The position numbers and the translations under genes were made by a program. Shown here one piece after another: positions 34,633 to 42,456 of a DNA stretch of 64,000 nucleotides; the stretch's first letter is position 1, and each line of letters begins with the position of its first letter. The notes below the pieces were generated by a model. The model saw only the letters and a list, made by a program, of their open reading frames with translations, was not told the DNA's origin and did no database searches. Where the stretch lies: positions 9,537-73,536 of the forward strand of contig JBFMAV010000013.1 in the NCBI GenBank assembly GCA_040755535.1, written 5' to 3'. The DNA comes from Aquabacter sp040755535 (GTDB taxonomy: Bacteria > Pseudomonadota > Alphaproteobacteria > Rhizobiales > Xanthobacteraceae).

Positions 34633-35322
34633 ATGTCGAACACCCCTCTCATGCCGAAGGCGACCGCCGTGTGGCTGGTCGAGAACACGGCGCTCACGTT
34701 CGAGCAGATCGGAGACTTCTGCAAACTGCACGCCCTGGAAGTGAAGGGCATCGCCGACGGCGAAGTGGCCCAGGGCATCAAGGGTCTCGATCCCATCTCC
34801 ACCGGCCAGCTCTCGCGCGACGAAATCTCGCTCGCCGAGAAGGATCAGAACCGGCGCCTGAAGCTGCTGGAATCCAAGGTGCGCCTGCCGGAGAAGAAGA
34901 CCCGCAAGGGCCCGCGCTATACCCCGGTGTCGCGCCGCCACGACCGGCCGAACGCGATCCTCTGGCTGACGCGCAACCATCCCGAGCTGAAGGATGCGCA
35001 GATCATCCGCCTGGTTGGCACCACCAAGACCACCATCCAGGCGATCCGCGAGCGCACCCATTGGAATTCGGCGCAGCTCCAGCCCATGGACCCGGTGACG
35101 CTCGGCCTGTGCAGCCAGATCGACCTCGACATCGAAGTGCAGCGCGCGGCCAAGGATCGTCCCGCAGGCGCCGTCGAGGAGAAGGGCGCGACCCTGCTGC
35201 CGGCGGACGTCACCACCCGCCATCACGACGAGCCCCCGGCGCGGCGCGAGTCGCTGGACCTTGAGACCGTGTTCGCCAAGCTCGGCGGCGCGCGCAAGGG
35301 CGAGAACGAAGACGAGGAATGA
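34633..35322 (+). CDS. trcR: DUF1013 family cell-cycle transcriptional regulator TrcR
   Basis: In Caulobacter, TrcR is an RNA-polymerase-associated protein that affects ctrA expression. The 229-residue homolog has the conserved N-terminus MPKATAVWLVENTALTFEQIGDFCKLHALEVKGIADGEVAQGIKGLDPI, the charged central helix (LAEKDQNRRLKLLESK), the RRHDRPNAILWLTRNHPELKDAQIIRLVGTTKTTI HTH-like region, and the PMDPVTLGLCSQIDLD motif. The ATG is in the leader GCTCC; an upstream extension is unconserved. A bidirectional terminator follows. The Caulobacter role is transferred by homology. Confidence 0.9.
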   Translation: MSNTPLMPKATAVWLVENTALTFEQIGDFCKLHALEVKGIADGEVAQGIKGLDPISTGQLSRDEISLAEKDQNRRLKLLESKVRLPEKKTRKGPRYTPVSRRHDRPNAILWLTRNHPELKDAQIIRLVGTTKTTIQAIRERTHWNSAQLQPMDPVTLGLCSQIDLDIEVQRAAKDRPAGAVEEKGATLLPADVTTRHHDEPPARRESLDLETVFAKLGGARKGENEDEE

Positions 35323-35367
35323 GCCCCGCTCCCCGGTCGCGGTCACAGGCAATCGGGACGTCAGGAC

Positions 35368-35405
35368 AAAAAAGAGGCCCCTGCGGATGCGCAGGGGCCT
35401 CTTTT
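35368..35405. terminator. bidirectional intrinsic terminator
   Basis: Eleven-bp stem GAGGCCCCTGC/GCAGGGGCCTC flanked by A6 on the left and TTTT on the right. It serves trcR on the plus strand and the convergent Usp gene on the minus strand. Confidence 0.92.
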
Positions 35406-35422
35406 GTTTCTGGGTGCGCCGG

Positions 35423-36253
35423 TCAGTGCGCCATGAGCACCGGCACGGTCATCGCCGAGAGGATTTCGCGGGTCACGCCGCCCATCACCAGCTCGCGCAG
35501 GCGCGAATGGCCATAGCCGCCCATCACCACGAGATCCGCGCCCTGGTCCGACACCTCGTTCAAGATGGTCTGGGCGATGCTGGGTTCGCCATTGCCCACA
35601 TGAAGCGTGCGTGTGGTGGCCGACAGGCCGTGGCGCGCGAGGTGGCGCAGCACCTCGTCGCAGTTCGCGGCCTCATCGCTGGCGCGCACCACGCGCAGCA
35701 CTTCCACCTGCGCGGCGCGGTGCAGAAGCGGCAGGCCCTCGGCGAGCGCACGCGCGGCGGCGCGGCTGCCGTCCCAGGCGACGACCGCGCGCCCGCAGCC
35801 ATACCCCTCGCGCTGGACATAGGGCACGACCAGAACCGAGCGGCCGGATTCCAGCAGAACCGTCTCGGCGATCACCTCTTCCGGCCCCGGCCGGTCCGGG
35901 TCCGGCTGGGCGACCACGGTGAGGTCGAAGACGCGGGACATTTCCGCAAGGCTGCTGGCGGCGATGCCCAGCGAGCCGTTGAGGGTGCGCACCTCGTGCG
36001 TCACCCCCGCGGCAGCGGCATGGGCCGCGAAGGACTCTCCGGCCGCGATGGCGGCGGCGGTGTTTTCCTGCATCTGGGTTTCGAGGAAATCAGTGGGAAG
36101 CGCGCCCATATAGAAGGGCGGCACGTCAATCTCGTATGTGACGGCAAGGCCCGTCAGATGGGCCGAGAATTTCGCCGCCAAACTGGTGGCGAAGGCTGCG
36201 GCGCGATCGGTGTCCGTGCCCTGGCTGAGATTGACGAGAATATCGCGGATCAT
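35423..36253 (-). CDS. universal stress protein with two Usp domains
   Basis: A 276-residue tandem Usp protein. The first half (1-140) begins MIRDILVNLSQGTDTDRAAAFA and has lost clear nucleotide-binding glycines. The second half (about 145-276) starts with GRAVVAWDGSRAAARAL and ends with the ATP-binding motif VMGGYGHSRLRELVMGGVTREIL. This suggests only the C-terminal domain binds nucleotide. The start at MIRDIL is supported by a GAGGCC purine tract; a GTG-type extension is possible. A terminator-like hairpin lies about 100 bases upstream on the same strand. Confidence 0.9.
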   Translation of the reverse strand: MIRDILVNLSQGTDTDRAAAFATSLAAKFSAHLTGLAVTYEIDVPPFYMGALPTDFLETQMQENTAAAIAAGESFAAHAAAAGVTHEVRTLNGSLGIAASSLAEMSRVFDLTVVAQPDPDRPGPEEVIAETVLLESGRSVLVVPYVQREGYGCGRAVVAWDGSRAAARALAEGLPLLHRAAQVEVLRVVRASDEAANCDEVLRHLARHGLSATTRTLHVGNGEPSIAQTILNEVSDQGADLVVMGGYGHSRLRELVMGGVTREILSAMTVPVLMAH

Positions 36254-36353
36254 AACGATGGCCTCCCCGTGCCGCAAATCGGCGACACCTTAGCCTAAAG
36301 TGCACGCGGCGCGGCAGTCTTGATCCGCCGCAAAGCCGCCGTGGAGGCCGCAT

Positions 36354-36430
36354 AAAGAAAACGCGGCCGCCCGGGGGAAAGGCGGCCGCGTCGCATGGAA
36401 CGATCAAAGGGGGGGGGGATTTCGATCGCT
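36354..36430 (-). ncRNA. candidate small RNA 3' part with two C-rich-loop hairpins
   Basis: Between the divergent Usp and glycosyltransferase genes, the minus strand carries a perfect 11-bp hairpin (ACGCGGCCGCC/GGCGGCCGCGT, 36361-36391) followed by TTTCTTT, a full intrinsic terminator with a UUUCCCCC-containing loop. Just upstream a second hairpin (stem CGATC..GATCG, 36401-36427) presents ten consecutive C in its loop. C-rich loops and an orphan terminator are typical of alphaproteobacterial sRNAs that pair with Shine-Dalgarno sequences. The 5' end is not determined. The alternative is an attenuator in the usp leader. Confidence 0.4.
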
Positions 36431-36557
36431 CCGATGACATAACGACCGCCCCGAACCTGGGTTCCAGAAAAATGAAAAAAAATTCGCGCCCCTCGTTTCG
36501 TGTCCCGAAGGGGGATAAACCCACGCCGGGTTCCACATTCAGCCTGGGTGGGCGGCA

Positions 36558-37541
36558 GTGACACCGGACCTCAGCATTGTCGTGCCGCTCTATAATGAGG
36601 CGGCGGGCATCGACGCATTCCATCGCCGCCTGTCGGCCTGTGCGAAGCGGGCGGCTCAGGCCCGGGGCCTGCGCGTCGAGATCGTCTATGTGGACGATGG
36701 CAGCCGCGATGAGACGGCGGCGCGCGCATCGGAGCTTCAGCCGCTGGGCACCGACGTCCAGGTGGTGGCCCTGTCCCGCAATTTCGGGAAGGAAGCGGCG
36801 CTCATGGCGGGCCTCGACCATGCGCGGGGCGATGCGCTCCTGTTCATGGACGGCGACGGCCAGCATCCCCCGGAGATGATCGACACCTTCCTCGGTCTCT
36901 GGAAGGACGAGGGCGTGGATGTGGCCTATGCCGTGAAGGCGGATCGCTCGGAAGAGCCGGCCGCGCGGCGGCTGTTCGTCAAAAGCTTCTACCGGCTGCT
37001 CAATTTCGGCGCCCCCACGCGCATTCCCGAGGATGCGGCGGACTTTCGCCTGATGTCGCCGCGCGCGGCGGCGGCGCTGCGGCGCCTGCCGGAGCGCAAC
37101 CGCTTCTTCAAGGGCCTGTCCATCTGGGTGGGCTTCCGCCAGCGCGCGGTGCCCTACCGGCCCGAGGCGCGCGCCCATGGCACCAGCAGCTGGAGCTTCT
37201 GGCGCCTGCTCGGCCTCTCCATGGAGGGGCTGACCTCCTTTTCGCCCGCGCCGCTGCGCCTCGCCGCCCTGGTGGGCGTGCTGATCGCGGGGGCCGCGCT
37301 CCTCTACGGCTTCTGGATCATCGTTGAGCGTCTGGTCTGGGGCATTCCGCTGCCGGGCTATCCCTCGGTCGTGGTGGGCGTGATGGGGATCGGCGGCATA
37401 CAGCTGCTCGTTATGGGTGTGATGGGCGAATATCTCGCTCGCGTCCTGTCCGAGATCAAGGGACGGCCGGTTTATCTGGTGGCGAGCCATGCGCTGCATC
37501 CCGCCGAGGGCGATCTCCAGTCCCACCCGCCGCACGCGTGA
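36558..37541 (+). CDS. polyprenyl-phosphate glycosyltransferase (GT2, ArnC/GtrB/DPM1-like), GTG start
   Basis: Transfers a sugar from a nucleotide donor to undecaprenyl/dodecaprenyl phosphate. The 327-residue protein has a GT-A domain (about 1-225) with LSIVVPLYNEAAGI, the VDDGSRD and FMDGDGQHPPE donor-site motifs, the RLMSPRA and ERNRFFKGL segments, and two C-terminal transmembrane helices (about 232-255 and 263-290) as in ArnC/GtrB. The GTG start has a GGGTGGG tract before it. The next gene, a sugar deacetylase-type protein, begins seven bases after the stop, so both probably modify the same lipid-linked glycan. Confidence 0.9.
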   Translation: MTPDLSIVVPLYNEAAGIDAFHRRLSACAKRAAQARGLRVEIVYVDDGSRDETAARASELQPLGTDVQVVALSRNFGKEAALMAGLDHARGDALLFMDGDGQHPPEMIDTFLGLWKDEGVDVAYAVKADRSEEPAARRLFVKSFYRLLNFGAPTRIPEDAADFRLMSPRAAAALRRLPERNRFFKGLSIWVGFRQRAVPYRPEARAHGTSSWSFWRLLGLSMEGLTSFSPAPLRLAALVGVLIAGAALLYGFWIIVERLVWGIPLPGYPSVVVGVMGIGGIQLLVMGVMGEYLARVLSEIKGRPVYLVASHALHPAEGDLQSHPPHA

Positions 37542-37548
37542 GGGCAGA

Positions 37549-38364
37549 ATGAGTCGGCGGATCATCCTCTGCGCAGACGATTACGGCTTGTCGCCCGGCG
37601 TCAGCCTCGCGATCCGCGATCTCATCGCGCGGCGCAGGATCAATGCGACCTCGGTCATGATGCTGTTTCCCGACCGGGTGGAAGAGGCCGGCCGTCTGGA
37701 TATTGTGGCGCAGGACACGGGTGTCAGCATCGGCCTCCATGTCACGCTCACCGGCGGCTTCGCGCCGCTCGCAGCCGCCCCGCTCGGAGGGGAGAGGCTG
37801 CCCTCGCTCGGGCAGCTTCTCGCCGCTGCGATGCTGCGCGGGATCGATACGCGCGCCATCGCCGCTGAAGTGACGGCGCAGTTCCAGGCGTTCGAAGCGG
37901 CCTATGGCCGTGCTCCCGACCATGTGGACGGGCACCAGCATGCCCATGTGCTGCCCATGGTGCGCGCGGTGGTTCTGGACATCGCCGCCCAGCGTGCCCC
38001 CGGCGCGCTGCTGCGCGACTGTACCCAGGCGCCCCGGGCGCGTCTTGGTCTGGATCTCAAGGGCCGCCTGATTTCCCGGCTCTCGGCGGGCCTCGCGTCG
38101 CAGGCAGGTGCGCGGGGATTGCGGGTCAATCGCGGCTTTGCCGGCGCCTATGATTTTTCCCCCGGGACGGATTTCGCCGCGCTCCTGGCGCATTGCGCCG
38201 GCGGTCTCGACGATGGCGGCCTGATGATGGTCCATCCCGGCCATGTGGACGAGATTCTGCGCGGACGCGATCGCGTCCATGAGGCGCGGGAGATGGAATA
38301 TGGCGTGCTGGCCGGCGCCGATGCTCCCGCCCTGCTGGCGAAGGCCGGCGTCACGCTGGCCTGA
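37549..38364 (+). CDS. ChbG/HpnK (YdjC) family carbohydrate deacetylase
   Basis: Predicted metal-dependent deacetylase of N-acetylated sugars. The 271-residue protein has the metal-binding Asp pair in ILCADDYGLSPG and the HVDGHQHAHVLP motif, plus IGLHVTLT and MMVHPGH near the end. In hopanoid synthesis the homolog HpnK deacetylates a GlcNAc-hopanoid after the glycosyltransferase HpnI. The GT2 neighbour here is of the polyprenol type instead, which points to a cell-envelope glycan (inference). Confidence 0.87.
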   Translation: MSRRIILCADDYGLSPGVSLAIRDLIARRRINATSVMMLFPDRVEEAGRLDIVAQDTGVSIGLHVTLTGGFAPLAAAPLGGERLPSLGQLLAAAMLRGIDTRAIAAEVTAQFQAFEAAYGRAPDHVDGHQHAHVLPMVRAVVLDIAAQRAPGALLRDCTQAPRARLGLDLKGRLISRLSAGLASQAGARGLRVNRGFAGAYDFSPGTDFAALLAHCAGGLDDGGLMMVHPGHVDEILRGRDRVHEAREMEYGVLAGADAPALLAKAGVTLA

Positions 38365-38465
38365 TCGCCGCTTGACCCGGCCCCGGATTTGCATGGGAGC
38401 CCAGACGTTTCGCAATGGGAGCATCGCGGGAGCCCCTCGGCTCCATCGGCGTGGAAAGAGTGGGC

Positions 38466-38933
38466 ATGAAGGGGCGAACGGTTCTGCTGTGGGGCTGGCG
38501 CGGGCTCGGTGCGGCGCTGGCGGTGGGAGGTCTTGAGGCCGCGGCGGCGCTGGGAGAAACCCCCGTCTCCCTTATTCCCTTCGTGACCTCCATTGCCGTG
38601 GTGATGGGCATGCCGGAGGCGGATCCGGCCCAACCGCGCGCGCTCGTGGGCGGCCATCTGGTGGCGAGCCTCGTGGGATTTGCCATGCTGAGCCTGTTCG
38701 GTTCCTCGTCTGTTTGCGCGGCCCTGGCGGTCGGCATGTCCCTGGTCGCCATGCGCCTCACCGGCACGATGCATCCGCCGGCCGGGATCGATCCGCTGCT
38801 CATCGTGGCCGAAGGGCCGTCGCCCCTGTTCATCCTGGTGCCGGTGGCGACCGGTTCGGCCATTTTGTGCGTCTTCGCGCTCCTGTGGCACCGGCTCATG
38901 TCCGATGCGCCCTGGCCGAAGCGGTGGATCTAG
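38466..38933 (+). CDS. HPP family membrane protein
   Basis: A 155-residue protein with four hydrophobic segments and the diagnostic TGTMHPPAGIDPLL motif (HPP) near residues 99-113. Plant and cyanobacterial HPP proteins include nitrite transporters, but the bacterial family is broadly uncharacterised. The start at MKGRTVLL is preceded by a GAAAGAG tract. It converges with the ClC gene across 36 bases that contain a short GCGCCC/GGGCGC hairpin. Confidence 0.85.
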   Translation: MKGRTVLLWGWRGLGAALAVGGLEAAAALGETPVSLIPFVTSIAVVMGMPEADPAQPRALVGGHLVASLVGFAMLSLFGSSSVCAALAVGMSLVAMRLTGTMHPPAGIDPLLIVAEGPSPLFILVPVATGSAILCVFALLWHRLMSDAPWPKRWI

Positions 38934-38969
38934 ATCGATGCGATCCGTGCGCCCTGAAGCTGGGGGCGC

Positions 38970-40352
38970 TCAGGTCTTGTCGGGACCGACCCGCTCGCGC
39001 TGGTCCCAGCCGCCGATCTCGTCCTCTTGCGCCGGGGGCGGCGGGGTCTGGCCGGCCAAGCGCAGCGTGCGCTCCAGCAGCACCTCATAGATGGGCTTTC
39101 CGCCCAGCGCCTCGGCCACGAGATGGGAGAAGACGCAGGTGAGGATGACGGGCACCAAAAGCGTGTAGGCGCCGGTCAGTTCCACCACCAGAACCATGCC
39201 CACCAAGGGCGCGCGCACGGTGGAGGAGAACAGCCCGCCCATCCCCGCAATGGCGAGCGCGGCGATGCCGCCCGCCGGCAGCGCCACGAGCGTTTCGAGC
39301 GTCGTGCCGTAGAGCACGCCCACGGCGGTCGCGAGCGCGAGGATGGGCGCGAAGATGCCGCCCGGAACGCCGGTGGAATAGCTCGCCATGGTCATGAGGA
39401 AGCGGATCAGCACAATGCCGGCGAGCACCAGCAGGGGAAGGTTCTCGTGGGCCAGTGTGACGGCCAGCTTCTCGCCCCCGAGCGTCGCCTCGGGGCGCAG
39501 GACCAGCAGCACGCCGATGGCAAGCCCGACCAGCGCGGGCAGCACATAAAAGGAAGTGCGCAGGCCGAGCGTGCGCGCGGCATCGAGCGACCAGATGAGG
39601 GTGCGGTTGAACACCACGCCAACAAGGCCCAGCACCACGCCGAGGCCGATAAAGGCCGGCAGCATGACGAGCGGCATGTCGGGCACCAGGATTCGCATGT
39701 CCGGCCCGACGCCGGCGATGCTTTCCGTGACGATGGCGCTGGTGACCGAGGCGAAGATGACCGCGCTATAAGTGCGCAAGCCATAGGGGAATTGCCGGCG
39801 CGTCTCCTCGATGACGAACAGGATGGCGGCGAGCGGGGCGTTGAAGGCGGCGGCAAGGCCCGCCGCGCCACCCGCCGCGAGCAGGCCGCGCAGGTCGCGG
39901 GTGGACAAGCCGAGCCATTCGCCCGCCGCCTGCGCCACCGAGGCGCCCATATGGATGGTCGGCCCCTCGCGGCCCACCACGAGGCCCGAACCGAGCGAGA
40001 GAAGGCCACCGAAGAATTTCACCGGCAGGACCCGGCGCCAGCGCACCGGGCGCAGTCCTTCCAGCGCGCCCTCGATTTCCTGCACGCCGGACCCGCCCGC
40101 CTCGGGGGCGAAGGTGCGCACCAGCCAGACAGCGGCGGTGACCATGGCGGCGGCGATCACGCCCATCAGGATAAGGCGGGGCAGGGCGGGAAGGTCGGAC
40201 CCCGCGAACAGGCCCGGCCAGCCCGAAATGGCGTCGGTGGACAGATGGAAGATGGTGCCGATGCAGCCCACCACCGCGCCGACCGCAATGGAGATGGCAT
40301 AATAGCCGGCATCGGAAACCCCGCCCGGCTTCTTCCCGTCCGCTCCGCTCAC
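38970..40352 (-). CDS. ClC family chloride channel / H+-Cl- antiporter
   Basis: A 460-residue ClC protein with about 12 helices. The selectivity-filter motifs are present: GSGVQ (usual GSGIP), GREGPT with the gating glutamate, and TGVPGGIFAP. The conserved Glu suggests voltage/proton gating; exchange versus channel activity cannot be decided here. No C-terminal CBS pair. The GTG at MSGADGKK has AGGGGAG about nine bases before it, so it was chosen over an upstream frame; the start remains moderately uncertain. Confidence 0.9.
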   Translation of the reverse strand: MSGADGKKPGGVSDAGYYAISIAVGAVVGCIGTIFHLSTDAISGWPGLFAGSDLPALPRLILMGVIAAAMVTAAVWLVRTFAPEAGGSGVQEIEGALEGLRPVRWRRVLPVKFFGGLLSLGSGLVVGREGPTIHMGASVAQAAGEWLGLSTRDLRGLLAAGGAAGLAAAFNAPLAAILFVIEETRRQFPYGLRTYSAVIFASVTSAIVTESIAGVGPDMRILVPDMPLVMLPAFIGLGVVLGLVGVVFNRTLIWSLDAARTLGLRTSFYVLPALVGLAIGVLLVLRPEATLGGEKLAVTLAHENLPLLVLAGIVLIRFLMTMASYSTGVPGGIFAPILALATAVGVLYGTTLETLVALPAGGIAALAIAGMGGLFSSTVRAPLVGMVLVVELTGAYTLLVPVILTCVFSHLVAEALGGKPIYEVLLERTLRLAGQTPPPPAQEDEIGGWDQRERVGPDKT

Positions 40353-40551
40353 GCGCCCACTCCCCTGCCGTCCGGCCGCGCCCGAGCGGGGCGACCCGAC
40401 AGGTTTAGAACAGGCGTCGAGGCCCTTGCAACGCAACAAAAGCGGTCGGTTTGCACCGGGGCGATCTTCCAGGCCGGGCCGGTTGCGCCCGGGAACGGCT
40501 TCGATGCAGCAGGAAGCGCATCAATGCGCGCATTCCCCTTCGCCTCGGCCC

Positions 40552-42294
40552 TTACACCGCCACCAGGGCAGGAGGCGCGGGAGGTCCCAGATGACGCGGC
40601 GGCGCCTCGCCTTCGATCTCCACTTGGCGATCATGCAGGTCGCGCAGCGTCGCGCGATGGCCGATGGAAAGCACTGCCGTATCCGGCAAATGGGTGGCGA
40701 GAAGCTGATAGAGGGCGGCTTCGCCCGCTTCGTCGAGCGCGGAAGTGGCCTCGTCCAGCAGCAGCACCTGCGGACGCGTGAGCAGCGCGCGGGCAAATGA
40801 CAAACGCTGTTGTTCGCCCACCGACAGCACATCCGGCCAGAGCGCGCTCTCCTGGAGGCGCGGCGCGAGGCCTGCCAGCCCGACCGCCGTGAGGACACGG
40901 GCCAGGTCCGCGTCCGAATGGGTGCCGGGCGCATCGGGATAGCTCAACGCGGCGTCGAGACGCCCGACCGGCACGTAAGGCCGCTGGGGCAGGATCAGGA
41001 CCGGAGCGTCGCCGCAAATGGCAACGTCGCCCTCGGCGAAGGGCCAGATGCCGGCGATGGCCCGGAACAAGGTGCTCTTGCCCGAGCCTGAAGGCCCCAT
41101 GATCAGAACCTTTTCCCCCTTTGCCAGCGAGAGGTGGTCCACGCCCAGCAGGGCCTGCCCGTCGGGCAGGCGGATCTGGACTTGGGCAAGGCCGAGCGGC
41201 TCGATCCCGGCGCGCGTCCGCACGATGGCCGGCGCTGCCGCGCCATCCTTGGCCGCCTGCATCGCCCGCTCAAAGCCGGTCAGGCGATTCACGACCGCGG
41301 TCCATGCCGCGAGGTCCGAATAGGAGGTGATGAAGAAGGAGAAGGAGGTCTGGACGGAGGAGAAGGCGCTCGCCGTCTGCATCAGGGGGCCGAGCAGGAT
41401 GGCGCCGGAGAAATAGGCGGGAGAGACCACCACATAGGGGAAAATGGTGGAGATCTGATCGTAGCCGGCCGTGAACCAGGTGAGCCGCTTCTGAAGCCGC
41501 ATGAGGTCGAAGAAATTGCTCCAGATGCGCGCGAACCGGCCGTCGAGCCGGCGTTCCTCCTGCGGCGCGCCGCGCAGCAGCGCCACCTGCTCGCTGTTTT
41601 CGCGCACGCGCACCAGATCCACGCGAAAGTCCGCCTCATAGCGTTGCTGATCGAAATTCAGGCCCACCAGACGCTTGCCGATGACATGGGCGACATAGGT
41701 GCCAAACGCCGCATAGATCAGAGCCGCCCAGAACAGATAGCCGGGAATGACGATGTCGGTGCCGAACAGCGTCAGGTCATAGGCGCCCGACAGGCCCCAC
41801 AGGATGACGCTGAAGGAGATGAGGGATACCACCGTTCCCAAAAGTCCGACGCCGATGGAAATGGTCTGGCTCACGAACAGGCGCACATCGTCGGCGATGC
41901 GCTGGTCCGGATTGTCCGCCTGGTCGCCCTGAAGGCGCAGGCGGTAGAAGGTCTCGTCCTCCAGCCAGTGGGACAGGTAGCGTCGCGTGAGCCAGCGCCG
42001 CCAGCGGATGATGAGCCATTGCTTCAGATAGATCTGGTAGACCGCCACGATGATGGCGCCGGCCGCGATCCCGCAGAAGATCAGAAGCTGGTATTTGAAC
42101 TCCGCATAGTCCTTTTCCTGGATCGCATTGTAGAAGGCGCTGTTCCATTCATTCAGCAGCACCGTGGCATAGACCCAGGCCAGTTCGAGCGCGATGACCG
42201 CGCCCAGGAGGCCGAGGGCGATCCAGCGTTCCTCGCTCTTGAAATAGGGAAGGGCCAGGCGGCGGATATCTGCGAGAAACTTCAGGGCACGCAT
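40552..42294 (-). CDS. BacA/SbmA-like ABC transporter with fused ATPase (YddA/BclA type)
   Basis: A 580-residue half-transporter: a six-helix SbmA/BacA-like membrane domain (about 1-330) with LNEWNSAFYNAIQEKDY and WLTRRYLSHWL, then an ABC ATPase with Walker A MGPSGSGKST (near 398-408), signature LSVGEQQRLSFARAL and Walker B LLLDEATSALD. Bradyrhizobial BclA has this design and imports nodule peptides; BacA itself is also needed for VLCFA addition to lipid A in rhizobia. The window also encodes the VLCFA operon, so a related role is possible (inference). Other YddA-type substrates cannot be excluded. Confidence 0.9.
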   Translation of the reverse strand: MRALKFLADIRRLALPYFKSEERWIALGLLGAVIALELAWVYATVLLNEWNSAFYNAIQEKDYAEFKYQLLIFCGIAAGAIIVAVYQIYLKQWLIIRWRRWLTRRYLSHWLEDETFYRLRLQGDQADNPDQRIADDVRLFVSQTISIGVGLLGTVVSLISFSVILWGLSGAYDLTLFGTDIVIPGYLFWAALIYAAFGTYVAHVIGKRLVGLNFDQQRYEADFRVDLVRVRENSEQVALLRGAPQEERRLDGRFARIWSNFFDLMRLQKRLTWFTAGYDQISTIFPYVVVSPAYFSGAILLGPLMQTASAFSSVQTSFSFFITSYSDLAAWTAVVNRLTGFERAMQAAKDGAAAPAIVRTRAGIEPLGLAQVQIRLPDGQALLGVDHLSLAKGEKVLIMGPSGSGKSTLFRAIAGIWPFAEGDVAICGDAPVLILPQRPYVPVGRLDAALSYPDAPGTHSDADLARVLTAVGLAGLAPRLQESALWPDVLSVGEQQRLSFARALLTRPQVLLLDEATSALDEAGEAALYQLLATHLPDTAVLSIGHRATLRDLHDRQVEIEGEAPPRHLGPPAPPALVAV

Positions 42295-42403
42295 GCTGTG
42301 GGACGCTCCGATGCGATCGGCAGCATATGGCGCCGCGATGTGGAGGGATCATGGCCACCACATTACCTCTTTGTCAGGTGCAAACCCCGACGCGGAAACG
42401 AAA

Positions 42404-42433
42404 CACGCCGGCCGGGAGATGCCGACCGGCGTG
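42404..42433 (-). terminator. hairpin after the chemoreceptor gene
   Basis: Stem CACGCCGGTC/GGCCGGCGTG (one G-T pair) on the minus strand, followed by TTTCG. It lies 23 bases beyond the stop of the chemoreceptor and is a plausible but weak terminator. Confidence 0.45.
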
Positions 42434-42456
42434 CGGAGGCCTTGGAGGACTAAGGG

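Noticed and set aside
36295..36564. 89-codon minus-strand frame over the sRNA candidate
   Set aside because: It runs through the C10 tract and the terminator hairpin, has no plausible start signal and no homology; an untranslated RNA explains the structure better.
39027..40781. 584-codon plus-strand open frame
   Set aside because: Antisense of the ClC channel gene; no recognisable motif and highly biased composition.
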